Shown here piece by piece: positions 17,098-24,559 of a DNA stretch of 64,000 bases. The notes under the pieces are model-generated. The model ran no database searches. It saw only the letters and a list, made by a program, of their open reading frames with translations, and was not told the DNA's origin. This DNA is from Gordonia sp. OPL2 (GTDB lineage: Bacteria; Actinomycetota; Actinomycetes; Mycobacteriales; Mycobacteriaceae): NCBI RefSeq assembly GCF_003797825.1, contig NZ_RKME01000008.1, positions 1 to 64,000 of the forward strand, in the 5' to 3' direction. The position numbers and the translations under genes were made by a program. Numbering within the stretch: the first letter of the stretch is position 1; every line of letters starts with the position of its first letter.

Positions 17098-18668
17098 CCG
17101 ATGTGCGAGTCCTGGTCGGCGGGCGGCGTATACACCTTCGGACTCAACTGCAGCGCGTAGAAGCCGCCGTCGGCGCAGGTGGTCCAGAGTTGATTGCCGC
17201 GCCACTCCGGTGGGGACAGGCACCAGTCGGTGGCCATGTCACCGCCGACCACCATGCCGGTGCGCGGTCCGATCGTGTCGGCGAGCGAGACCCTGCCGTT
17301 GAGGACCGCCATCCCGAAGCTGAGGAACTCGACGGCCGGCACGCCCGAGACCGATGCCAACACGTGCGGAGAATTCGGCAGGTCGGCGACGGTCGCGTTC
17401 TTCTGCGCGGGCGGGTTGAAGTAGCCGATCTCCCTGATCTTCGTGGTGTCGCGGATGTCGAAGACGCGTATTCCGGACGACTCCCACGAACAAGCCAGGG
17501 CGGTGGGATTCGTCGGACGGTCGACGGCACAGTAGTGCGGGTTGCTGCTGAACACGCTGCCGCCCATCGACGACCGCAGGTTGGTGTCGAGGTTGCGGGG
17601 CAGGTTGATCTCGAGTTTGATCTGTGCGACATACCGCGGCTTGTTCACCGAGGTCACGTCGAAGAATTTGACGCCGCCCGAGCCCAGTTCATCGATGGTC
17701 ACGATGTGTGGACGCCCACCGTAGGTCACCGGGATCGTGTGCTGGTTGACCTGGCCATCCGGCCAGAGGTAAGCCGCGACGTGCGGCACCTGTGGGTAGG
17801 GCGCCCGGCGCTGCACCGCGCTGATGTCGAGCACGGTCACTCCCGCCGCGTTCGACAGATACATCCGGTTGCCGTCCGGGGTGATACCGAATCCGTGACC
17901 GAGGAAGCTGTGCAGACCTTGCCAGATCACCCGTGGCGCTGCGGGATCAGCGATGTCGATGGCGGTGAGATGCCCGGGGAAGATGCCCGAGGCCCAGTAG
18001 GTGCGTCCGTCGGGCGAGAACCCGCCCTCATGAGACGTGAACGGCAGCGGGGTCGCAGTTCCCGGACCGCGATTGAGCAGCTTGGGGTGCTCGCAGTCGG
18101 AGATGTCGTAGACGGAGAAGAACCCGCCACCCCACAACAAGGGCACCGACGTCGCCGCGAGGAGCTTGCGTTGCTTGTTGACCTTCAGGGTCTCCCAGGT
18201 ACCGCCGCGCATCGCGGGTTCGGCGAGAGAACCGACGACTCGAGGCGACCGCGGGTTCGCGACGTCGACGACCTGCACGCCGGGCTGTGGCACCAGATTG
18301 GTCCCGGGGAAGAGGCTGCCGGTGTAGCTGCAGTGATCGAAGGTCGCCGACACGATCCCACCGCCCGACGCCCGGACATGACCCAGCGCGGACATGTTGC
18401 AGCGGTAGCCGAGCCGACTGCGTCCCGAATTGCGGTCCTCGGCACTGACGTCGCCCTGCAGGCCCTTCTCGCGCAGCACGTCGGACGCACAGTCCGCCTC
18501 GGCGACCGACTTCTCGGAGATGTCGGGAAAGTAGTGGGTGGCCGCCTGCGCGGGTACCGCGAACGCTGCGGCGAGAGTGACGGCGATCACCGCCACCGCG
18601 ATCGTGAGACGGAGTCGTCGGCGGGTCCGCAGACGAGGTAGAGCGCGCATCATCAGATCGCCAGACAT
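17094..18668 (-). CDS. Secreted LVIVD-repeat beta-propeller protein
   Basis: A 524-residue exported protein. The N-terminus has an Arg-rich stretch, a hydrophobic core and an AQAA signal-peptidase site near residue 43. The mature chain contains repeated segments such as VQVVDVANPRSPRVVG, LTAIDIADPAAPRVIW and VKFFDVTSVNKPRYVA. These match the LVIVD repeat that builds beta-propellers, usually at the cell surface. It has several Cys residues, consistent with export. No enzymatic motif is visible. It is coupled to the DUF305 gene downstream. ATG 18668 is chosen over the upstream start at 18698 and the internal Met at 18653. Confidence 0.82.
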   Translation of the reverse strand: MSGDLMMRALPRLRTRRRLRLTIAVAVIAVTLAAAFAVPAQAATHYFPDISEKSVAEADCASDVLREKGLQGDVSAEDRNSGRSRLGYRCNMSALGHVRASGGGIVSATFDHCSYTGSLFPGTNLVPQPGVQVVDVANPRSPRVVGSLAEPAMRGGTWETLKVNKQRKLLAATSVPLLWGGGFFSVYDISDCEHPKLLNRGPGTATPLPFTSHEGGFSPDGRTYWASGIFPGHLTAIDIADPAAPRVIWQGLHSFLGHGFGITPDGNRMYLSNAAGVTVLDISAVQRRAPYPQVPHVAAYLWPDGQVNQHTIPVTYGGRPHIVTIDELGSGGVKFFDVTSVNKPRYVAQIKLEINLPRNLDTNLRSSMGGSVFSSNPHYCAVDRPTNPTALACSWESSGIRVFDIRDTTKIREIGYFNPPAQKNATVADLPNSPHVLASVSGVPAVEFLSFGMAVLNGRVSLADTIGPRTGMVVGGDMATDWCLSPPEWRGNQLWTTCADGGFYALQLSPKVYTPPADQDSHIG

Positions 18669-18854
18669 CCCCGACTCGCCCCCATGCGTAGGTCTCACCT
18701 GTGTGGTCGCCGACCCTAACCGCTCGGCGGGTCGGGCTCGCCGGTTTCGCGGATATACGTTCGGTCAGAGGAACACCGGTGCGGCGCGCGGTGTGGCGAT
18801 CGCAACGCGTGCCCGGGCGCTGATCGGTGTCTGGGATATGTGAGACTTCGTGGC

Positions 18855-19763
18855 ATGCGTCGAGCGTTGCTCTCCCGATTCGCGACCATTGTCGCTTCCG
18901 GTGCCGCGGTCGCGGCGGTGGTGATCCCCGGGACGGCGGCCACCGAGATGGCCAGCCCACCTGCGCAGGCACACGGCAGTCCCAAGTCGGGCATATCCGC
19001 CATGGCGGGCAAAAAGTATGTGGCACTGGGCAGTTCCTACGCCGCTGGTCCCGACGCCGCATCGGTGCAGAACCTGCCGTGCCTGCGTACGTCCGACAAC
19101 TATCCCCACCAGGTCGCGAGGGCGGCCGGCCTCCGCCTGACCGACGCTTCGTGTTCGAGCGCGACCACCGCCAACGTGCTGAGCAAGCCCCAACCGCCGA
19201 GCGGTCGGGTCCCACAGATCGCTGCTGTCACCCCCGATACCGGGCTCGTCACGATCACCGTCGGTGGCAACGACATCGACTACATCGGTCGCCTGACAGC
19301 GATCAGTTGCGCCAATTCGCTCACCGCGGCCACACATTCCACCCAACGGTGCGAGAAGAAACACGTCGTGCGGTCCGAACCCGACGCCGACGATTTCGGG
19401 CGCGTGCAGGAGTCTCTCACCGAACTGATCATCGCCGTGCATGTCCGCGCGCCTCGTGCCCGTGTGCTCCTCGTCGACTACCCGCCGGTCCTGGAGCCGG
19501 GACATCCGCTGTGTGCCAAGCTGCCGCTGACCGCACCGCAGGCCGCACAGACCGCGCGCGTCTTCGACGGACTGGCCGCGGCGACCGCCCGCGCCGCCGA
19601 ACGTGGGGGAGCGCGCCTCGTGCGGGCGTCGAAGGCCGGTGCCGCGCACACGGTCTGCTCCTCCGATCCCTGGCTGAACGGATTCGAGCTGCCCATCCCG
19701 TATCACCCGACGCCGTCGGGCAAAGCGGGTATGGCCCGCCTGGTGCTGGCTGCCCTGCGCTGA
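18855..19763 (+). CDS. Secreted SGNH/GDSL-type hydrolase
   Basis: An esterase or lipase of about 302 residues with an N-terminal signal peptide (hydrophobic core, then AQAHG near residue 40). It has block I ALGSSYAAGP with the predicted nucleophile Ser, block III TVGGNDIDY, and a C-terminal block V where YHPTPSGKAGMA supplies the His. The arrangement resembles the single-domain secreted SGNH hydrolases of actinobacteria, acting on ester or lipid substrates outside the cell. Six Cys residues could form disulfides. An in-frame GTG at 18840 is an alternative start. It is divergent from the LVIVD gene and convergent with the acyltransferase gene. Confidence 0.87.
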   Translation: MRRALLSRFATIVASGAAVAAVVIPGTAATEMASPPAQAHGSPKSGISAMAGKKYVALGSSYAAGPDAASVQNLPCLRTSDNYPHQVARAAGLRLTDASCSSATTANVLSKPQPPSGRVPQIAAVTPDTGLVTITVGGNDIDYIGRLTAISCANSLTAATHSTQRCEKKHVVRSEPDADDFGRVQESLTELIIAVHVRAPRARVLLVDYPPVLEPGHPLCAKLPLTAPQAAQTARVFDGLAAATARAAERGGARLVRASKAGAAHTVCSSDPWLNGFELPIPYHPTPSGKAGMARLVLAALR

Positions 19764-19791
19764 CAGCGCGCCGACCGACGACCTCGCGGGG

Positions 19792-21231
19792 TCAGACGAT
19801 CTCCTCGGCATAGAGCGGTTGATCGCGATGCGTCCACTGCTTGGCGGCGACCACTCCCGCCGACACGATCAGCAGTGCGCCCGCGGCGGCGAGCAGATCG
19901 CCCGCCGGTACGCCCATCGCGTCGCGGACGATGATGCCGATGGCCACTGCCGCCATACCGGTCAGGACGGAATGCACCGGATTCTGTGATCGCCAGTCGA
20001 TGGTGCTGCGGCCCGTCGTGATGAGGCTGATCGGGCTGCGTCGCAGCACCTCGACGACGAACACCGTGAGCGCGACGGTGGCCACGAACGAGACGACGAT
20101 CAGCAGGCCGGGCGAGGAGTCGAGGTGTTGGTGAATGGTCGGTTCGAGTTCGGCGAGAGCCAAGGCGTGCGCGAGGTAGATGCCGAAGGAGCGGTCGGCC
20201 GCGGTCCTCATCACGGTGTCGGCGATGGAGCCGGGTCGTCGGCGGTCCTGCCACATCGTGCCCAGCGAGTACAACATCAGGATGATTGCGACGTAGGCAA
20301 AGGAGTTGTGTGCCATGAAGACATTGGTGGCTCGGACGATCGGTTCCCCGCTGTCGACGTCGTGCAGGTAGTACACCAGGGTGCCGGTGATGACCGCGGT
20401 GCCAAGGGTGAGGAAGGTCCACCGCCATCGGATCATGAAGGCCTGGAAGGCTTCGTAATGCATGGCCGCGACGCCGCCGGCCAGGATGAAGAACTGGTAG
20501 GGCAGGATGGTGACCACCAGGTGCCGCATCAGTACCTCCTGCGGGCCGTGGGTCAGAAACGGCAGCGGTGGATGAACCATGATGTACAGCAACGTCATCT
20601 GGATCGCGAAACTCGCCGTGAGTAGATACCGGTGGGCGCCCCACGTCTTGCGAAGCAGCCACAGCATCGCCGGGAAGACCGCATAGATCTGCATGCTCAC
20701 CGACAAGAAATACAGGTGATACCAGGCGTTCCCGGTGATGAGGTCGTACGCGATGCTCTTGGCCGACAGTCCGACGTCGGACACCGAGTCGACGAGGTCA
20801 CGTAGTCCGCCGAAGCCGCCACCCTCGTATCGGCCGTACACCCAGTAGAACAGGCTCCAGACCACGAAGGGGAGTCCGATCAATGTGTAGCGTCGTCGCC
20901 AGAACTGCACCGGCCGCAACTCGCGATGACGGTACTGGTAGGTCAAGACGAATCCGGTCAGCGCGAAGAAGGAGTATCTGGTGTAGCGCAGGAAGATTCC
21001 CACACCTCCGGCGGCCACGTTCGTCGGCGTCGCGATACCGAGGATCACATGATCGGCGATCACCCCGGCAAACGTGACCAACCGGACGAAGTCGATCTGA
21101 TGGAGGTGCTTGTCACGCGGTGCGGACAACGCGACAGGTTGGACTGTCGCGCTGGGGCTTTCGTCCGTTTCGGCGGATTTCGAGACATTCGCGGGTAGCG
21201 AATCTGCGACGATGACTGCCCCTCCGTCCAT
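19792..21231 (-). CDS. Acyltransferase-3 family membrane protein
   Basis: A 479-residue integral membrane protein of the acyltransferase_3 type with roughly ten to eleven hydrophobic segments. The N-terminal IDFVRLVTFAGVIADHVILG holds a conserved Arg and His, followed by RYSFFALTGFVLTYQYRHR. Such proteins transfer acyl groups to sugars, lipids or cell-envelope polymers (family knowledge); the substrate here is unknown. The N-terminal 60 residues before the first membrane span are polar and low in conservation, so the start is uncertain: ATG 21231 has a GGTGG-like site upstream, and ATG 21246 is the alternative. Confidence 0.82.
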   Translation of the reverse strand: MDGGAVIVADSLPANVSKSAETDESPSATVQPVALSAPRDKHLHQIDFVRLVTFAGVIADHVILGIATPTNVAAGGVGIFLRYTRYSFFALTGFVLTYQYRHRELRPVQFWRRRYTLIGLPFVVWSLFYWVYGRYEGGGFGGLRDLVDSVSDVGLSAKSIAYDLITGNAWYHLYFLSVSMQIYAVFPAMLWLLRKTWGAHRYLLTASFAIQMTLLYIMVHPPLPFLTHGPQEVLMRHLVVTILPYQFFILAGGVAAMHYEAFQAFMIRWRWTFLTLGTAVITGTLVYYLHDVDSGEPIVRATNVFMAHNSFAYVAIILMLYSLGTMWQDRRRPGSIADTVMRTAADRSFGIYLAHALALAELEPTIHQHLDSSPGLLIVVSFVATVALTVFVVEVLRRSPISLITTGRSTIDWRSQNPVHSVLTGMAAVAIGIIVRDAMGVPAGDLLAAAGALLIVSAGVVAAKQWTHRDQPLYAEEIV

Positions 21232-21363
21232 TCGGCCACCGGGCATTTCGGCACGCGGTGTCGGATGCCCGGGGAGACAGTACTCCCCGAACCTGTGAGG
21301 GGCTGCCGGGGTTGCGGGGTGGTCCGACGACAGGGTCCGATTCACCGGAAAAGCGAAGGGGGA

Positions 21364-22677
21364 TCAGGTGGTCGGGTGATCGGCGGCGGTGGTCTCGCGC
21401 ATCCTCGGCGGGGTCGTGGAGCGACGCCGCCAGACGAGCACGCCCAGGGCCGCGGCGAGGAAACAGGCCGCCGCGCCGACACCCAGGCCCACACGAGCGT
21501 TCGTCGCCTGGCAGATGGCACCGATGATCGGCCCACCGATCGGGGTGGATCCCATGAACGCCACCGACCACAGCGACATGACGCGCCCCCGCATCCGCGG
21601 ATCGGAATTGAGTTGCAGAGTCGCGTTGCCGGTCGACATGAACGACACGCTCAGCCAACCCACGAAGAACAGGGCGATGATCGCCACCGGGAGGGACGGG
21701 GCGATCGCGGTGACGGCGATGGTGACACCGAAGCCGCCCGCGGCGATCGTGAGTGGACGCAGTCCCGTCGTTCCGCGGGCGGCGACCAGAAGACCTCCGA
21801 CGACGGCGCCGACCCCCATCGCCGACGTCATGAAACCGAGAGCCTGTGGCCCGCCGTCGAACACGTCACGCGCCGCCGCCGGCAGTGACACCTGGAACTC
21901 GTACGCGAGTGTTCCGACCAAGGCCATCATCACCAACGGAATCCACAGCGTCGGCAGCCCGGCGACATAGCGAAGGCCCTCGCGGAGCTGGCCTTTGGCT
22001 CGTGCGATCGGCTCCTCGTGCTCGATCGAGGCCGTGTTCATCACGATCAGCGAGACGACGACCGCGACGAAACTGGCCGCGTTGATGGCGAAGCACCAGC
22101 CCGCGCCGACGGCGGCGAGCAGCACGCCGGCGACCCCGGGCCCGATCGCGCGGGCGGCGTTGACCATCACCGAGTTCAGCGTCACCGCGTTGCGGATCAG
22201 CGATTCGCCGACGATCTGATGGATGAACGCCTGCCGGGCCGGATTCTCGAACGCGTTGTTGAGGCCGAGGAGGAGGGCGAGACCGGCAACCTGCCAGATC
22301 TGCACCCATCCTCCCACCGTGAGGACCGCAAGCACGGCGGCGAGCACACCCATCACCGACTGCAGGATGATCATGAGTCGTCGGCGATCGACCCGGTCGG
22401 CGATGACGCCCGCATAGGGCCCGAGCAGCAGCACGGGTAGGGCCTGTAGGGCGACGATCAGGCCCAGCACAGAGGCCGAGCCGCTGAGGGTGAGTACCAA
22501 CCACGCCTGCGCGGTGGCCTGCATCCAGGTGCCGACGAGCGACAGCGCCTGACCGAAGAAGTACAGCCGATAATTCGGATTCGACAACGACGCGAATGCG
22601 CCCGTGCGGCGTGGTGGGGCGGGATCGGATGCCCGAGTAGCCGACTCGCACATCTCGGGCATCCGGTCTTCTGTCAT
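21364..22677 (-). CDS. MFS transporter (EntS/enterobactin-exporter-like)
   Basis: A 437-residue membrane transporter with about twelve hydrophobic segments. The N-terminal FASLSNPNYRLYFFGQALSLVGTWMQ and the loop ADRVDRRRLMIILQ are typical of the EntS-like MFS_3 group. NNAFENPARQAFI and FMSTGNATLQLNSDPRMRGRVMSLW are further family marks. Members export siderophores or drugs; no siderophore cluster is seen nearby, so the substrate is unknown. ATG 22677 starts just ahead of a polar N-tail. The gene appears monocistronic. Confidence 0.87.
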   Translation of the reverse strand: MTEDRMPEMCESATRASDPAPPRRTGAFASLSNPNYRLYFFGQALSLVGTWMQATAQAWLVLTLSGSASVLGLIVALQALPVLLLGPYAGVIADRVDRRRLMIILQSVMGVLAAVLAVLTVGGWVQIWQVAGLALLLGLNNAFENPARQAFIHQIVGESLIRNAVTLNSVMVNAARAIGPGVAGVLLAAVGAGWCFAINAASFVAVVVSLIVMNTASIEHEEPIARAKGQLREGLRYVAGLPTLWIPLVMMALVGTLAYEFQVSLPAAARDVFDGGPQALGFMTSAMGVGAVVGGLLVAARGTTGLRPLTIAAGGFGVTIAVTAIAPSLPVAIIALFFVGWLSVSFMSTGNATLQLNSDPRMRGRVMSLWSVAFMGSTPIGGPIIGAICQATNARVGLGVGAAACFLAAALGVLVWRRRSTTPPRMRETTAADHPTT

Positions 22678-22769
22678 CGACAACCATCGTATGCCCGCCT
22701 GCTCAGGTCGGTTCCCACGACCTGTTTTGTGCAATGTGGGCCGAAATCCGGGGAGTTCGGCGGCTCATT

Positions 22770-23369
22770 TCACGCGCCGACCGCGACCCATCGGCTCGCA
22801 TCCCGACCGGTCCAGTTCGCGAGCTGTTCGGTCGGGCCGGCGTCGGGCCGTGGCTCGACGACGGGACCGAACGGGACCTGCTCGTCGGCCCGGATCTCGG
22901 CCGGGATGAACTGCTTGGCGACGCCGAGCACCGGTTCGACCACGGCGGGGTCGGTTTCGGCGGGCTGCCCGGTGGCGACGGCCAGGTCCCACCCGTGCAC
23001 GAGGGTCTCGCTGACGTAGCCCCAGAGGGCCGCCGCGCCGGGCACTTCACCCCACGGGACCGTGACCGGGGTCGTGAGGGTGGTGTCGTCGGACCACAAT
23101 CCGACGGCTGTGGCGACCCTGGCCGCGTAGGTGTCGGCATCGTGCTCATCGGCGAGACGGGGCAGGGCCAGGGCGTCGGCGCCCTCGGCGAGGGCGACCG
23201 CGCGGTTGGCGGTGGCGATCAGATGTGCGCCCAGCGTCCGGACGTCGAATTCCTCGCACGGTGTGGGTGCGGTCCACTGCTCGTCGGTGACCCCGTTCAG
23301 GAGTTCGGTCACCCATGAGGTCGCGGCCGCGTAGGCCGGGCGGGGGTCGGCGATCTGCGTGTTCGTCAT
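22770..23369 (-). CDS. TIGR03086 family (DinB/maleylpyruvate-isomerase-like) metal-binding protein
   Basis: A 199-residue protein with the TIGR03086 layout: an N-terminal helical bundle with TPCEEFDVRTLGAHLIAT near residue 38 (one metal-ligand His) and YVSETLVHGWDLAVATGQ near 120 (a second His). The fold is DinB-like and probably binds one divalent metal. Some relatives use mycothiol, but no reaction is assigned. ATG 23369 has a GAGAGG Shine-Dalgarno; ATG 23375 is two codons upstream. It is divergent from a WYL regulator, with a clear palindrome between them, so it is probably regulated by that protein. Confidence 0.82.
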   Translation of the reverse strand: MTNTQIADPRPAYAAATSWVTELLNGVTDEQWTAPTPCEEFDVRTLGAHLIATANRAVALAEGADALALPRLADEHDADTYAARVATAVGLWSDDTTLTTPVTVPWGEVPGAAALWGYVSETLVHGWDLAVATGQPAETDPAVVEPVLGVAKQFIPAEIRADEQVPFGPVVEPRPDAGPTEQLANWTGRDASRWVAVGA

Positions 23370-23421
23370 GATCATTCCTCTCGTTCTGGGCTGGTGACAC
23401 CAGTCAATCGCGTAAACACGA

Positions 23422-23451
23422 CATCTTCTGTCATGTTTTCGGGAGAAGATG
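23422..23451. promoter_or_regulatory. Palindromic operator candidate between the DinB-like gene and the WYL regulator
   Basis: A perfect 8-bp inverted repeat, CATCTTCT at 23422-23429 and AGAAGATG at 23444-23451, spaced by 14 bp. It lies directly in front of the WYL regulator start (23458) and 53 bp from the divergent gene. This is a likely autoregulatory operator by position; binding is an inference. Confidence 0.55.
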
Positions 23452-23457
23452 AGAAAC

Positions 23458-24396
23458 ATGCGAGCCGAACGTCTGATAGCGGTGCTGATGCTGTTGAAGA
23501 AGCACGACCGCATGACGGCCACCGCCATCGCCGCCGAGCTCGGGGTCTCGGAGCGGACGGTGCTACGCGACATCGACGCACTGTCGCTGTCCGGTGTCCC
23601 GGTGTACGCCGAACGCGGCCGGCACGGCGGTTTCGCGCTGCTGCCCGGCTATCGGACCGATCTGACCGGCCTGACCGTCGATGAGGCGACGTCTCTGCTG
23701 GCGGGGACCGGTCGCCTCGATTCGCCGGCGTTCGCCAGCGCGATGCGCAAGGTGGCGGCAGCGCTCCCGGAGGCCCATCGCGATCGTGCGGTCAGTGCGG
23801 CTCAGCGGGTCCTGGTGCGTCCCGAAGGCTTCGTTCGCGAACCCGACCCGCTCGAGGCGCTCGAGCCCGTGCAGCACGCGGTGCTCGACGGGCGGCGCCT
23901 GCGGATGCGCTATCGGCGCCGCGGTGACGACGTCGACCGCGAACGCACGATCGACCCGATCGGCCTCATCGTCGCGGGCGACACCTGGTACCTGGTGGCG
24001 ACCGCCGACGGCGCCGAACGGATGTACCGGGTCTCCCGGATGACGGAGGTCGAGGTACTCGACGACGAGGCGCGTCGGTCCGTCGACGTCGACCTCGGCG
24101 AGATCTGGGAGCGTCGCCGACAGGAGTTCCGGGCATCGTTCGAGTTCGTGGATGTGGTGATCGACTGTCGCTCGCGCGACGTCGAGGGGATCGTCGGGTT
24201 CGCCGACATCCTGTCGCGAACCGGGCGAGACGACGATGTGGTGCGTCTCGAGTTGCGGTTCGCCGATCGCCGCCATGCGATCCGGGTGTTGTGGACAGGC
24301 TGTTTCGACCGAACGTTCACGATCGTCGAACCGGAGTGGGTGCGCGAGACGATCCGAGATCGCCTCGCAGCTGTTCTCGCGGGCTTCGGCGAGTGA
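23458..24396 (+). CDS. HTH/WYL-domain transcriptional regulator (YafY/DeoR-like)
   Basis: A 312-residue regulator. The N-terminal winged helix (residues about 1-55) contains AAELGVSERTVLRDIDALSLSGVPVYAERGRHGGF, the classic YafY-type HTH_11 pattern. A WYL ligand domain (about 130-210) follows, with LRMRYRRRG and DPIGLIVAGDTWYLVA, and a WCX-like C-terminus. WYL domains sense nucleotides or other effectors (family knowledge). ATG 23458 is preferred because GGAGAAG sits 9 bp upstream; ATG 23449 is too close to that site. It is divergent from the DinB-like gene, which is the likely target. Confidence 0.88.
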   Translation: MRAERLIAVLMLLKKHDRMTATAIAAELGVSERTVLRDIDALSLSGVPVYAERGRHGGFALLPGYRTDLTGLTVDEATSLLAGTGRLDSPAFASAMRKVAAALPEAHRDRAVSAAQRVLVRPEGFVREPDPLEALEPVQHAVLDGRRLRMRYRRRGDDVDRERTIDPIGLIVAGDTWYLVATADGAERMYRVSRMTEVEVLDDEARRSVDVDLGEIWERRRQEFRASFEFVDVVIDCRSRDVEGIVGFADILSRTGRDDDVVRLELRFADRRHAIRVLWTGCFDRTFTIVEPEWVRETIRDRLAAVLAGFGE

Positions 24397-24428
24397 ACGG
24401 TTGTGCGTCATCGCTGCCGCCACTGACC

Positions 24429-24541
24429 TCGCCGACCGTGTCCAGTTTTTCGCCGACCGTGTCCAGCCGACCGGCCACGTCCGGCCCCGACACCGCGCCC
24501 AGACACGGTCGGCGCGAAACAGGGCACGATCGGCGGGTGAG
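24429..24541. repeat. 21-bp-period intergenic repeat (GACCGTGTCCAG family), inverted pairs
   Basis: Two near-identical 21-bp units at 24429-24449 and 24450-24470 share TCGCCGACCGTGTCCAG. They are followed by two units in the opposite orientation from about 24500 (AGACACGGTCGGCGCGAAAC, then GGGCACGATCGGCGGG). The unit recurs at 50271-50333. The opposed pairs could form a hairpin between the WYL regulator and the AceE-like gene. No gene lies in this gap. Confidence 0.75.
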
Positions 24542-24559
24542 GCTTGCGAGAATGGGCTC

